Assembly: GCA_019244165.1 (NCBI GenBank)
Contig: JAFATA010000027.1
Coordinates: 1-45,900 of the forward strand
DNA: 45,900 bases
Source: Pseudonocardiales bacterium
Lineage (GTDB): Bacteria > Actinomycetota > Actinomycetes > Mycobacteriales > Pseudonocardiaceae
Direction: 5' to 3'
The notes under the pieces were generated by a model. That model worked only from the letters and a program-made list of their open reading frames with translations, made no database searches and was not told the DNA's origin. Positions 25,937 through 34,693 of this stretch are shown here, piece after piece (within the stretch, counting starts at the first letter, position 1; each line of letters starts with the position of its first letter). The translations under genes were made by a program, and so were the position numbers.

Positions 25937-26116
25937 ATGGCCGACTGCTACTGGCACCGGGCGCGCGGTGCGATCCCTCGGGTTGCCCATGCCGACCGCG
26001 CTGGCATCGCCGCCTTCCGCTGCTACGGCTCCACCGAGCACCCCACCGCGTCTTCCGCACGCTTTGACGACCCGCTCGCCAAGCGGCAGTTCACCGACGA
26101 AAAGGGCGGCACATGA
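25937..26116 (+). pseudogene. Acyl-CoA ligase fragment (A5 region) with its own start
   Basis: A 59-codon ORF (MADCYWHRARGAIPRVAHAD...) containing CYGSTEHPTASSARFDDPLA then KRQFTD. YGSTEHPT...DDP..KR..TDG is the A5-A6 stretch of acyl-CoA ligases, so this is an internal fragment of such a gene, ending KGGT. CGGGAG lies about 9 nt before the ATG, and the stop overlaps the next ATG as ATGA, so it may still be translated and couple translation into the DHPS-like gene. A new function as a leader is possible; enzyme activity is not. Confidence 0.5.
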
Positions 26117-27012
26117 GCGAACTACGGCTCCGGGACAGAATCCTATACGTAGATCGTCCCGCGATCATGGGCATCCTCAACGTCAACACCGATTCCTTTT
26201 CCGATCCTGGACCGCGGACGGTCGATCAGGCGGTAGAGAAAGCGCTCAAGATGGGAGAAGAGGGCGCGGCTATCATCGACATCGGAGCTCAATCGAGCAT
26301 CACGTTGCGTAAGCCCGTCCCGGTCGAGCGCGAAGTCGCGGAGGTCGGGCTCGTAGTCGACGAGGTTCTTCAGGCCTGCCCTGAGGCGATCATATCGGTC
26401 GACACGTTCAAGTTGCCTGTCGCTCGGGCAGTGCTCGAAAAAGGAGCACACCTCATCAACGACGTATCCGGTCTACGTACTCCGCAAATCGCTTCGTTAT
26501 GCGCTGCCCATCAGGCGGGCCTAGTGATTATGCACACGAGCGCGCCGCCCCTCACGCGACTCCAGGATCCAGGCCTATACCGGGATATCTCCGTGGAAGT
26601 TGTCAGTTATTTAGAGAGAGCACGCGCGGTGGCACTAGAAAGAGGGGTGCGGTCAGACTCGATAGTCCTCGACCCAGGTCCTGATTTTACGAAAACTCCG
26701 GCGCAAACCATCGAACTCCTGGCCAGCATTCGAGATATCATCGAACTGGCTAATCCGATCTTGTTGGCGCTGTCTCGTAAAGATTTTATAGGTGCATTGA
26801 CCTCTCGACCACCGAGCGCGCGAGGTGCCGGGTCGCTCGGAGCAATCGCCGCATTGCGACACGTTCCTCGTCAGATACTGCGAGTACATGATGTGGCCGC
26901 GACCCGAGACATGCTCACCGTGTTGGACGCGATCACCGGTAGGGCCTATATCCCACCTGACCTGCGACTTCCTGAGCGGATTCGACATGATCCCATCAGC
27001 GAAACTTACTAA
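26113..27012 (+). CDS. Dihydropteroate synthase homologue (divergent FolP-like)
   Basis: TIM-barrel pterin-binding protein of 299 aa. DHPS landmarks are recognisable but altered: AIMGILNVNTDSFSDPG (standard GILNVTPDSFSDGG), IIDIGAQSSITLRK (standard DVGGESTRP), ISVDTFK, HLINDVSGL, VLDPGPDFTKTPAQ (standard DPGIGFGKT), LLALSRKDFIGAL and LRVHDV. The Asn/Asp, SRK and RxHD elements are kept, while the Gly-Gly-Glu-Ser-Thr loop that contacts PABA-side substrate is changed. It resembles FolP2-type paralogues more than the housekeeping enzyme. No other folate gene is nearby. It starts at ATG 26113 in an ATGA overlap with the ligase fragment. Likely a paralogue with altered substrate, or a sulfonamide-insensitive form; unproven. 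Confidence 0.8.
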   Translation: MSELRLRDRILYVDRPAIMGILNVNTDSFSDPGPRTVDQAVEKALKMGEEGAAIIDIGAQSSITLRKPVPVEREVAEVGLVVDEVLQACPEAIISVDTFKLPVARAVLEKGAHLINDVSGLRTPQIASLCAAHQAGLVIMHTSAPPLTRLQDPGLYRDISVEVVSYLERARAVALERGVRSDSIVLDPGPDFTKTPAQTIELLASIRDIIELANPILLALSRKDFIGALTSRPPSARGAGSLGAIAALRHVPRQILRVHDVAATRDMLTVLDAITGRAYIPPDLRLPERIRHDPISETY

Positions 27013-27076
27013 GGGGAACGGTGTGCGAGCTCACCGCGAGCGGCGTGGGTTTTACCCCAGTCGGACATTCAGCAGT

Positions 27077-27325
27077 TCATGTCATGCCGTAGCAGATGAG
27101 GTCGACCAGCCGCTCTGGAAGATCGTCCTCAAGGGCGACGCGTCGGTGGTCTTGGGTAGTTCACCGCGCTCGATGCCACGTTGAACGATCACAGCCGCGA
27201 GTTCGAAGCGAGAGGTCCAGAACTCGCGTCGGACAGTGGGCCAGGGCGGCGGCGACGGTGAGCGCGGCGAGCTTGGTGACCCATGCGCGCTCGGTCACCA
27301 CCAGGATCTTCACCATGGCCGAACA
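27077..27325 (-). pseudogene. TetR-type regulator remnant
   Basis: On the minus strand the frame RREFWTSRFELAAVIVQRGI continues ERGELPKTTDA, a TetR C-terminal pattern (FW..RF..A..IV.RGI.RGELP..TD). It needs a frameshift to continue into LEDDLPERLVDLICYGMT before the stop at 27077-27079, and another upstream into TERAWVTKLAALTVAAALAH. The HTH half is missing. It lies divergently beside the alpha/beta hydrolase gene it may once have controlled. Confidence 0.5.
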
Positions 27326-27415
27326 AGCCCACAACCACTGCCAGATTGGCAACATCGGGCTGGCCCTGCGGACAACCCTGACATGGGTCCAGTCACTTGC
27401 GAAAGGAGCCAGCAG

Positions 27416-28244
27416 ATGAGCCTCCTGGCCGTTCCCGGCGCTCGCCTCTACTACGAGACCCGGGGTGAGGGCCCGCTGATGCTGCTGATTCCCGGCGCGA
27501 ACGGGGATGCCCGTGTGTTTGCTGCGCTGGCCGAGCAGCTATCCCCGCGCTACACCGTGCTCACCTATGATCGCCGCGGTTTTTCCCGCAGCCTTCTGGA
27601 CGGGGCGCAGGACTACGCGCATCGACTAGCTACCGACGCCGACGACGCCCGCCGGCTGATCGAACGCCTCACCGACGAACCGGCCACTGTCTTTGGCACC
27701 AGCTCCGGCGGGGTCGTCGCGCTGCAGCTGCTCACCGACCACCCCAACGCGGTGAAGACGGTCATCCCGTACGAGCCTGCGGTCCTGCGTCTCCTGCCCG
27801 ACGCATCGCACTGGCTGGGTTTCCTCGACGAGGTCTACAACCTCTACCGTCGATGCGGGCCGGCGCCAGCGCGAGCCAAGTTCCGGGAACACACCTTCGC
27901 CGAGGTCGATCACGCGCCGATGGACCGTGCCACCGACCCCGCAAACGGGCCGCATGTGACCGCCAACGCGACGTACTGGTTTGAGCGTGAACTGCGGTCA
28001 ATACTCCGCCGCGCACCTAGACCACGACCTGCTGATCCGCCACGCCGAGCGGGTTATCCCCGCAGTCGGGCGGGCATCACGGGGCTACCCGACCTACGCG
28101 ACAGGCGTCGAGCTGGCCAAGCTGCTGAAACGACCGGTGCTCCAGCTGCCCGGCGGACACGTCGGCTACGCCACCGAACCCGCCGACTTCGCCGCCGAGC
28201 TACTCCCCGCGCTCGCCGGAAACGACACACCCACCCCCCGATGA
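27416..28244 (+). pseudogene. Alpha/beta hydrolase gene with a frameshift
   Basis: ATG 27416 follows AAGGAG at ideal spacing. The product begins MSLLAVPGARLYYETRGEGP, with oxyanion region LLIPGANGDARVF and nucleophile elbow VFGTSSGGVVALQLL. Near 27998 the frame breaks: frame 1 runs on as ELRSILRRAPRPRPAD..., whereas the +1 frame gives QYSAAHLDHDLLIRHAERV, then PVLQLPGGHVGYATEPADFA with the expected catalytic His, ending at 28244. One extra T at about 27998 explains this. It is either a recent pseudogene or a base-call error; without the shift it would be an intact ~275-aa hydrolase. Confidence 0.8.
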
Positions 28245-28281
28245 TCTGGCCTTGGCGTATGCCCAAGCCCATCCCGACTGC

Positions 28282-29034
28282 TCATCCGACGCGTCGTTGC
28301 GCCTGGATCTTGGCGATTTCGTCAGCGAGTGCCCTCTCCACGGACTCGACGCTGAGTCCGATCGCCATGAGGGTCTCGGCGTCGGGACCGTCGGCGCCGA
28401 GGAGTCCGAGCAGCAGGTGCTCGGTACCGATGTAGTGATGACCCAGTCGAAGCGCCGCCTTCACCGAACCCTGTAGTGCGGCCTCGCCAGCGTCGGTGAA
28501 TCGCAACGCGCCCAAAGCGGCCGCGGCCGCTTCATCCTGTTCATCCTGGCCCTGGACCGGGACAAGCTCGAACGCAACGCAGACTTGCTCGTCGCTGAGC
28601 CCAGCACCATGGATGATCTTCGCTGCCAGGCCCTCCGGTTCGTTGAGCAGAGCCACCGCAAGATGTGCCGCATCAATCACCTGCGCTCCCGCGCGCTCAG
28701 CGACCCGGCCGGCGGCAACGAGCGTGTTACGAGCACACGGGGTGAACCGAGAGAACATCTGCCCGTCCGGAATCGGGTCCGAGCCATCCCAGCGCAGGAC
28801 AAACCGTTTCCGCGCAGCCTGTTTGGACACCCCCAGGTGGGAGCCGATCTGAGTCCAGGACGCCCCCGACCGCCGAGCTTGATCAACAAAATGGCCCAGC
28901 AGAGCGTCTGACTGCTCATCGAGCCGAGCTGACACGGTTACAGCGTCGGCAACATTGTCCAGTGGCCCCCCGTCGGGGTGCAGGCTCCGCACATAGGCGA
29001 TCAAGTCGTCCAATGACACCGGGAAGCTGCTCAT
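28282..29034 (-). CDS. Clp N-terminal domain protein with HTH
   Basis: A 250-aa protein: an N-terminal segment with a helix-turn-helix-like element (GASWTQIGSHLGVSKQAARK RF, ~58-78) followed by two Clp-N repeats (ARNTLVAAGRVAERAGAQVI at ~105; LGHHYIGTEHLLLGLLGADG at ~205). It lacks AAA+ domains, so it is not a ClpC chaperone. The family may act as a DNA-binding regulator or as an adaptor for Clp substrates. Its promoter overlaps repeated GACAACCT motifs and would produce a message beginning at the ATG, with no Shine-Dalgarno. Autoregulation by its own HTH is a reasonable guess. Confidence 0.85.
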   Translation of the reverse strand: MSSFPVSLDDLIAYVRSLHPDGGPLDNVADAVTVSARLDEQSDALLGHFVDQARRSGASWTQIGSHLGVSKQAARKRFVLRWDGSDPIPDGQMFSRFTPCARNTLVAAGRVAERAGAQVIDAAHLAVALLNEPEGLAAKIIHGAGLSDEQVCVAFELVPVQGQDEQDEAAAAALGALRFTDAGEAALQGSVKAALRLGHHYIGTEHLLLGLLGADGPDAETLMAIGLSVESVERALADEIAKIQAQRRVG

Positions 29035-29078
29035 GCGACAACTATAGGTTGTCGAAATATGGTCGTCAACCTAAGGTT
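29035..29078 (-). promoter_or_regulatory. Promoter and repeated operator of the Clp-N/HTH gene
   Basis: On the minus strand TTGACG (29069-29064) and TATAGT (29046-29041) are separated by exactly 17 bp, a near-consensus housekeeping promoter. Only six bases separate the -10 box from the ATG at 29034, so transcription would start at about the first base of the codon (leaderless). CAACCT/AGGTTG elements occur three times: AGGTTG at 29045-29050, CAACCT at 29067-29072 and AGGTTG at 29074-29079, framing the -35 and -10 boxes. Confidence 0.75.
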
Positions 29079-29100
29079 GTCTATTGCGACCGTTACGGGC

Positions 29101-29748
29101 TCACCCTAGGTCGGTGCCGAACGACTCGGCTGGGGCGTGGGTGAACCGGTAGTGCAACAGCGCGGCGCTCTCCCGGATGAGATAGCGGGCCTGGATACTT
29201 CGGGTCTGCACGATCGGGCCGCTTCGGGTGGGCGAGGTCCAAGCGACCAGCCCAAGGTCATCAGCCATCGTTCGAGCCCGCAACGAATGCCAGGGATCGC
29301 TGACGATCACCGCGGTGTGCCAACCCGCGGCCAGTGCCCGACGGGCTACCGCGCGCAGGCTCTCCAGGGTGTCCCGGCCCTGCCCGATCGGCACCACGGC
29401 GCCACCGGGGATCCCGTAAGACGTCAGGTAATTGCGACCAGCCTCGGCCTCGGTGTAGGTGTCACCGGCCCGCCGACCACCCACCGTGACGATCACCGGT
29501 GCGACCCGTTCGCGCCACAGCCGCGCGGCATGGTCCAGCCGCGCACCCAGCACCGCCGACGGTGTTCCGTCGTACTGGGCCGCGCCCAGCACCACCACGA
29601 CGTCGGCATGCTTCCGGTCATCGAGGCGAGCCACCTGCCACACTCGGAACAGCGTGCCACCGACAAGCAGGACACCCACCAGCACCGCACCGAGGATCAG
29701 CCGGATCAGCGCGAGGGACAGCACGAAGGGCGCACGCCGCTCACCCAC
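29101..29748 (-). CDS. YdcF/SanA-like (DUF218) membrane-anchored protein
   Basis: About 215 aa: one N-terminal transmembrane helix (LILGAVLVGVLLVGGTLF) followed by the DUF218 core: ADVVVVLGAAQYDGTPSAVL, PVIVTVGGRRAGDTYTEAEA, LESLRAVARRALAAGWHTAV, IVSDPWHSLRARTMADDLGL. SanA/YdcF proteins are linked to envelope integrity and may handle cell-wall precursors. GTG 29748 (or TTG 29751) starts inside the end of the xdhC-like gene, so the two are translationally coupled. The open frame extends upstream to 30126 only as an Arg/Ser-rich shadow. Confidence 0.82.
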   Translation of the reverse strand: MGERRAPFVLSLALIRLILGAVLVGVLLVGGTLFRVWQVARLDDRKHADVVVVLGAAQYDGTPSAVLGARLDHAARLWRERVAPVIVTVGGRRAGDTYTEAEAGRNYLTSYGIPGGAVVPIGQGRDTLESLRAVARRALAAGWHTAVIVSDPWHSLRARTMADDLGLVAWTSPTRSGPIVQTRSIQARYLIRESAALLHYRFTHAPAESFGTDLG

Positions 29749-30781
29749 CAATGCGACCCGCCGTGGTGGCCAGCGGGCCACCGGAACGCCCCCGCCGCAC
29801 CGCGAGGACCTCCGCGACCACGGACACCGCCGTCTCCGCCGGTCGGGCCGCGCCCAGATCGAGACCCACCGGTCCGTGCAGCCGGGCCAGTTCCTCGTCG
29901 GTGATCCCGGCGGCCCGCAGCCTCCGGCGCCGGAGCTCCTGGGTGTGCCGCGATCCCAGCGCACCGCAGAAACCGCGTCCCGACCGCAGCAGCTCCACCA
30001 GCACAGCGTCGAAGGCCGGCCCGTGGTCGAGCAGCACCAGCACGTCGACGGCGGTGAACTCCTTGGCGGCCAGGACCGCATGCTCCACGTCGGTCTCGGT
30101 GCGCACCGCCCAGCCCAGCAGCTCACACTGCACCGCCAGGGCCTCCCCGATCGCCCCGCGCCCCACGAGGAGCATCGTGGGCACCGGCACCCACACGTCG
30201 AGCAGTACCGGGGTGCCGGCGGCCTCGCCCTGCTCGGTGGCTGTTGCGCCGATCCGGGCCAGTTCCCGCAGCCTGGCCAGCACCGCCCGGTCCACGTCCG
30301 GGCCGCCGAGCGTGCCGACCACCTCGGTCAGTCCAGGCCCCGCCGCCACCAGCACCGTCGACCCATCGACCGGGGAGGCCAGCGCGCAGGGTTGGCCTTC
30401 GGCCAGCGCCGCACCCAACGCGGTGGCGGCCCGCACGGGCAGCGGGTGGCCCAGCAGCTGGGCACCGCCGCTGCAAGCCAGCCCGGCGGCCACCGCGTCC
30501 GGCTCGGTGACGTGCCCCTTCGCGGTGCCGGGCGCGGAAACCGCGGAGGTCAGCAACGGCAGCACCACCGCGTCCATGGTGCCCTGGAAGACCGCACCTG
30601 CTCGCTCCCCGTCGGCGGTGCCGGCTAGCAGTTGCCCGGTGGCGACCGTGCCGAAACCATGACGCTCCAGCACCCGCACCACCCCAGCGGGACGGCCCTG
30701 CTCGGCCCAGCGGCGCAGGGCGTCACCGGTTTGCCGGCGGTGACGCGTTTCCTCGGTGTTCACGATGTCCATACCTGCCAT
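29741..30781 (-). CDS. XdhC/CoxI family protein
   Basis: A 346-aa XdhC-type protein. The N-terminal XdhC/CoxI region begins TGDALRRWAEQGRPAGVVRV and includes ATGQLLAGTADGERAGAVFQ; a C-terminal Rossmann domain starts TMLLVGRGAIGEALAVQCEL, with GALGSRHTQELRRRRLRAAG and HGPVGLDLGAARPAETAVSV. Family members bind molybdenum cofactor and help sulfurate or insert it into xanthine dehydrogenase-type enzymes. The usual C-S-G of the N-terminal loop appears as ACSGGAQLLGH. No molybdo-hydroxylase genes are adjacent, so it serves an enzyme elsewhere. Confidence 0.85.
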   Translation of the reverse strand: MAGMDIVNTEETRHRRQTGDALRRWAEQGRPAGVVRVLERHGFGTVATGQLLAGTADGERAGAVFQGTMDAVVLPLLTSAVSAPGTAKGHVTEPDAVAAGLACSGGAQLLGHPLPVRAATALGAALAEGQPCALASPVDGSTVLVAAGPGLTEVVGTLGGPDVDRAVLARLRELARIGATATEQGEAAGTPVLLDVWVPVPTMLLVGRGAIGEALAVQCELLGWAVRTETDVEHAVLAAKEFTAVDVLVLLDHGPAFDAVLVELLRSGRGFCGALGSRHTQELRRRRLRAAGITDEELARLHGPVGLDLGAARPAETAVSVVAEVLAVRRGRSGGPLATTAGRIGG

Positions 30782-30802
30782 GCTTCCAGGATGGACGGCG
30801 AT

Positions 30803-32191
30803 TCAGCAGCCGACCAGGCGAGTCGCGAGATATGACGCGAGTTGATCCATCGCGACCCGGTCCTGAGCCATGGAGTCGCGCTCCCGCACCGTCACTGCAT
30901 GATCGGTCAACGAGTCGAAGTCCACCGTCACGCAGAACGGGGTGCCGGTCTCGTCCTGCCGGCGGTACCGGCGGCCGATGGCGCCCGCGTCATCAAAGTC
31001 GACACTCCACTGCCGTCGCAATACCGCAGCGAGGTCCCGGGCCTTGGGGGAAAGCTCGGGGTTGCGTGACAGCGGCAGCACCGCGACCTTCACCGGGGCG
31101 AGCCGCTGGTCCAACCTGAGCACCACCCGCCGGTCCATCCCGCCTTGGGCGTTGGGTGCCTCGTCCTCCGCGTAGGCCTCCAGCAGGAACGCCATCATCG
31201 GACGGCCGACGCCAGCGGCCGGCTCGATCACATAGGGCCGGTAGCGGGAGTCGGTGGCCTGGTCGTAATAGGACAGGTCGACTCCGGAGTGGTTGGAGTG
31301 TGTGGTGAGGTCGAAGTCGGTGCGGTTAGCGATGCCCTCCAGCTCGCCCCACTCCTGGCCCGAGGAGAAGCCGAATCGGTATTCCACGTCCACGGTCCGC
31401 TTGGAGTAGTGCGAGAGCTTCGCCTTGGGATGCTCGTAGTGCCGCAAGTTATTTTGGTCGATCCCCAAGTCAACATACCATTGGGTGCGAGTATCGATCC
31501 AATACTGGTGCCACTGTTCGTCGGTGCCCGGCTCGACGAAGAACTCCATCTCCATCTGTTCGAACTCGCGGGTGCGGAAAATGAAGTTGCCCGGGGTGAT
31601 CTCGTTGCGGAAGCTCTTGCCGATCTGCGCGATACCGAACGGCGGCTTCTTCCGGGTCGACATCAGAACATTCTGGAAGTTGATGAAGATGCCCTGCGCG
31701 GTCTCTGGGCGCAGGTAATGCAGCCCTTCCTCGGACTCCACGGGGCCGAGGTAGGTCTTGAGCATCATGTTGAACTCGCGCGGCTCGGTGTACTTGCCGC
31801 GGGTACCGCAGTTCGGGCACGGAACGTCCGACAGATCACCTTCTAGGACGTCCCTTCCGGTGCGTTCGGCGTAGTCCTCGACGAGCTGATCGGCCCGGAA
31901 TCGTTTGTGACAGCTTTGGCACTCCACCAGCGGGTCATGAAAAGCCTGCACGTGACCCGAGGCGACCCAGACCTGGCGGGGCAGGATCACCGACGAGTCC
32001 AAGCCGACGACGTCGTCCCGGCCGATGACCATCGCACGCCACCACTGACGCTTGATGTTCTCCTTGAGCTCCACGCCGAGCGGGCCATAGTCCCAGGCTG
32101 AGCGGGTTCCACCGTAGATCTCCCCGCTCGGGAACACGAAGCCACGGCGCTTGCACAGGCTGACGATGGTCTCGATGCGGTCCGCGGACAC
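30803..32191 (-). CDS. glyS: Glycine--tRNA ligase
   Basis: Class II alpha2-type glycyl-tRNA synthetase (462 aa). It begins [20 protein letters not shown] with [19 protein letters not shown]; zinc-type cysteines CQSCHKRF and CPNCGTRG; motif 2 [20 protein letters not shown]; motif 3 [16 protein letters not shown]; anticodon-binding C-terminus [23 protein letters not shown] 32191 is chosen because AGGAG lies 7 nt upstream; the frame extends to 32269 without such a site. It is divergent from the ArsR-zur operon, an arrangement also found in Mycobacterium tuberculosis (glyS, smtB, furB/zur). Core gene. Confidence 0.96.
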   Translation of the reverse strand: MSADRIETIVSLCKRRGFVFPSGEIYGGTRSAWDYGPLGVELKENIKRQWWRAMVIGRDDVVGLDSSVILPRQVWVASGHVQAFHDPLVECQSCHKRFRADQLVEDYAERTGRDVLEGDLSDVPCPNCGTRGKYTEPREFNMMLKTYLGPVESEEGLHYLRPETAQGIFINFQNVLMSTRKKPPFGIAQIGKSFRNEITPGNFIFRTREFEQMEMEFFVEPGTDEQWHQYWIDTRTQWYVDLGIDQNNLRHYEHPKAKLSHYSKRTVDVEYRFGFSSGQEWGELEGIANRTDFDLTTHSNHSGVDLSYYDQATDSRYRPYVIEPAAGVGRPMMAFLLEAYAEDEAPNAQGGMDRRVVLRLDQRLAPVKVAVLPLSRNPELSPKARDLAAVLRRQWSVDFDDAGAIGRRYRRQDETGTPFCVTVDFDSLTDHAVTVRERDSMAQDRVAMDQLASYLATRLVGC

Positions 32192-32432
32192 TGGGCAGCT
32201 CCTGGTGGGTTGTGGCGCCTGTCGTGCCCACAGTAGCGATCGCCAGATTCCTCCCAGGGCAGGGTCCACGAGGAGGAGACGGCTAGAGGATCACAGGCAT
32301 TCCCCGGTGGTAGGAGGCGGTAGGAGAATGACGTGAGCGACGTGCCGGGCAGGTGGCGTCGTGGCAGGCACGCCAGCGCCTACCATGGCCGGCGGATCAC
32401 CAGGATCGAGCCAGGGAAGCGAGGCAGACGGC

Positions 32433-32807
32433 ATGGCGGGTGTCACCGCAAACGCGGTACCGGACCCGGCGCTCGACGACGAACACTCGCCCGGTCGACC
32501 GCCTCCCGGTCCGGCTGCGACCCGTCCGCGAGCGACTCTGGTGGCGGCCGGTGAGCTGCTGCGAGCACTGTCCGCGCCGGTGCGCATCGCCATCGTGCTG
32601 CAGCTGCGCGACAGTGAGCGCTGCGTTCACGAGCTGGTCGACGCGCTGGGCGTCACCCAGCCTTTGATCAGCCAGCACCTGCGGGTCCTCAAATCCGCCG
32701 GGGTGGTGGACGGCGAACGGCACGGTCGGGAGGTCGTCTACCGGCTGGCCGACGAGCACCTGTCGCACATCGTGGTGGACGCCGTCACGCACGTGGAGGA
32801 GGAATGA
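32433..32807 (+). CDS. ArsR/SmtB family metal-responsive regulator
   Basis: A 124-aa winged-helix repressor. After a Pro-rich leader (~45 residues) comes LLRALSAPVRIAIVLQLRDS, recognition helix VTQPLISQHLRVLKSAGVVD and wing GERHGREVVYRLADEHLSHI with the C-terminal helix ligands DEH..H of SmtB-type zinc sites. ATG 32433 is the first start after a GAGG-like site; a longer N-terminus from 32361 is possible. Its stop overlaps the zur ATG (ATGA). In mycobacteria the orthologous pair co-regulates zinc homeostasis, SmtB sensing zinc excess and derepressing zur; the same is likely here. Confidence 0.9.
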   Translation: MAGVTANAVPDPALDDEHSPGRPPPGPAATRPRATLVAAGELLRALSAPVRIAIVLQLRDSERCVHELVDALGVTQPLISQHLRVLKSAGVVDGERHGREVVYRLADEHLSHIVVDAVTHVEEE

Positions 32808-33220
32808 ACGCCCCACGTCCAGCCGCGCCGGTACCCCGGCTGCGCTCGACCCGGCAGCGGACCGCAGTGTCCAAGCTGCTCGATGACACTGGCGGCTTCC
32901 GGTCCGCCCAGGAGATCCACGAGAAGTTGCGACACCGCGGCGAGGGCATCGGCTTGACCACGGTGTACCGCACCCTCCAGACGTTGGCCGAAGCCGGTGA
33001 GATCGACGTGCTGCGCACCCCCAGCGGCGAGGCGCTCTACCGGCGTTGCTCGACGCATCACCATCATCACCTGGTCTGCCGGCACTGTGGGCACACGGTG
33101 GAGGTCGAGGGGCCCACCGTGGAGCGCTGGGCCGAGGAAGTCGCCGATGACCACGGCTTCACCGACATTGACCACACCATCGAGATCTCCGGCCGCTGCG
33201 CCGACTGCGCGACCTCCTGA
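32804..33220 (+). CDS. zur: Zinc uptake regulator, Fur family
   Basis: A 138-aa Fur-family repressor of zinc uptake genes. The HTH is GLTTVYRTLQTLAEAGEIDV. Metal sites: CSTHHHHHLVCRHCGHTVEV, with the structural Cys pair CRHC and a second pair CADC near the C-terminus, plus the poly-His hinge. ATG 32804 overlaps the ArsR stop. In mycobacterial order the next gene would be the small conserved gene before uppS. Here 7.3 kb of lanthipeptide cluster intervene. Confidence 0.93.
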   Translation: MNAPRPAAPVPRLRSTRQRTAVSKLLDDTGGFRSAQEIHEKLRHRGEGIGLTTVYRTLQTLAEAGEIDVLRTPSGEALYRRCSTHHHHHLVCRHCGHTVEVEGPTVERWAEEVADDHGFTDIDHTIEISGRCADCATS

Positions 33221-33287
33221 GACCACCGATACGCTTGGAGATTCGCGGAGGCACTGGCGCGGCGGGATTCCTGAGCCGCGGACGGTG

Positions 33288-34670
33288 TCATGTGCTGGCG
33301 AGGAGGTCTCGGGCTCGTTCGCCGAGTTCAGTCACGCAGCGCGGGCCTCGGGCCCGGAAGCGGGCGAGGTCGCCGCGCAAGCGGGTGACGGCCTTGCGGG
33401 TGCGGGTGGAGCGGACGCCGTCCATGTGGTCCAGTGCTCGCATCCAGATGGCGCACGCCTGCTCGATGCCGCCGCGTCTGAAGTGCATCTCGGCGCTGGC
33501 CACGAGGTCGAGAGCGATGATGCGGGCGTAGGCGCCCGTGGGGCGGGAGGCGGCTGCGTGGGCGTACTGCTCGGCGGCAGTCCGGTGATCGCCGAGGGTT
33601 TCATAGACCTTGGCGGCTCGCGAGTAGACCGATGCCGCGGGAGGTCCCCAGGTCAGTGCCCAGAATGGCGGTTCATCGCCGCGGTCGGTGGCGATGAGGA
33701 CGCGGGCCCGTTCAGCCTCGGCGAGGGCGGCGTGGCGGTCTCCGGTCTTGGCCAGGGTGTGGGCGTGCACGATCCGGAACAGGGCCTCGGTCTGGTTGTC
33801 CACTTTGCCTTTCGCTCGGTTCAATCCCGTCTCGGCGAGTCCTTGGCAGTACTCGGGACGGTGGAGTCTGAGGCCCTGCATGGCCATGGTGCGCATCACG
33901 AACCCGTCGTGTCCGGTGATGCCGGACTCGACGGCGAGCGCGTAGGACTGGAGGTAGTAACGCTGGGCGAGTCCTTGTTGCCCTGCGTCGTAGCTTTTCC
34001 AGCCCAGGAGGTGGACACCGCGGCTGGCGGCGGAGAGCATCTGTCGGCGGATTTCCTCGGTGCGGAAGTAGCCGAGGCGGCACAGCGGGGCGACGTCGTC
34101 GCGTAAGAAGGTGACCAGGGCGCTGCGGCCGTGTCGTCCGCCGTAGCGTTCGTCCATTTCGGTGAAGACGCGCACCATGTCGCGCACGCCCTCGACATCG
34201 GCCATGCCGACGGTGCGGCCGGTGCGGCAGGCGTTGGCTCGGTCGGCGATCTCCTGAACGTAGGACAGGGGCAGTGCGGCAGCGGCCACGGAGTAGGCGG
34301 ACCTCGTGAGGAAGCGGCGCCGGTCCAGCTCGAACCTCCACATCAGCAGCAGGGCATCGAACGGATCAGCCCCGAGGGCCAGCCCGATCGTGTCATCCTC
34401 CTCCACACCACCAGTTGCCAGCCCTAGGTCGGCGGGGGTGAGGAGGCGGCCAAGGCGCCTGGACAGGGTCACGGCGAGGTAGCGGCCCGTGTCGCTCTGG
34501 GGAGTGACGCCGGAGATCCAGTGCTCGACGGTGGACTTGTTGGTCCGTAGGCCGACACCGCATTCGGCGGCCACCGCGCGGACCGCCTTGGCTAGGGCTT
34601 CATAGGTGAGGCCCGACTCGGCGACGAGGTCGCCGAGCTGGTCGTTTGGCGCGCGCCTGGTCATGACCAC
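33288..34670 (-). CDS. HTH-TPR transcriptional regulator of the FxLD cluster
   Basis: A 460-aa regulator. The N-terminal HTH-like region (LGDLVAESGLTYEALAKAVR, then NKSTVEHWISGVTPQSDTGR) is followed by a helical array of TPR-like repeats (~150-440: YYLQSYALAVESGITGHDGF, EALFRIVHAHTLAKTGDRHA, AAKVYETLGDHRTAAEQYAH). Proteins like this often adjoin actinomycete RiPP and secondary metabolite clusters as pathway regulators. It diverges from the precursor gene across 166 bp. A palindrome (34675-34693) lies 5 nt upstream of its ATG, so self-repression is likely. The signal it senses is unknown. Confidence 0.8.
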   Translation of the reverse strand: MVMTRRAPNDQLGDLVAESGLTYEALAKAVRAVAAECGVGLRTNKSTVEHWISGVTPQSDTGRYLAVTLSRRLGRLLTPADLGLATGGVEEDDTIGLALGADPFDALLLMWRFELDRRRFLTRSAYSVAAAALPLSYVQEIADRANACRTGRTVGMADVEGVRDMVRVFTEMDERYGGRHGRSALVTFLRDDVAPLCRLGYFRTEEIRRQMLSAASRGVHLLGWKSYDAGQQGLAQRYYLQSYALAVESGITGHDGFVMRTMAMQGLRLHRPEYCQGLAETGLNRAKGKVDNQTEALFRIVHAHTLAKTGDRHAALAEAERARVLIATDRGDEPPFWALTWGPPAASVYSRAAKVYETLGDHRTAAEQYAHAAASRPTGAYARIIALDLVASAEMHFRRGGIEQACAIWMRALDHMDGVRSTRTRKAVTRLRGDLARFRARGPRCVTELGERARDLLAST

Positions 34671-34674
34671 CTGC

Positions 34675-34693
34675 CGGTATACCCGATATACCG
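34675..34693. promoter_or_regulatory. Palindromic operator CGGTATA-N5-TATACCG
   Basis: Perfect 7-bp arms (34675-34681 and 34687-34693) separated by CCCGA, directly before the start of the HTH-TPR regulator. A smaller inverted repeat, GGTCCC-N10-GGGACC, lies at 34750-34771 in the same divergent region. The first site is well placed to block transcription of the regulator itself, the second to affect the precursor operon. Confidence 0.6.

Noticed and set aside
33232..34106. 369-aa plus-strand ORF continuing from zur
   Set aside because: It is an alternative frame of zur and the antisense of the HTH-TPR regulator; no domain is recognisable.
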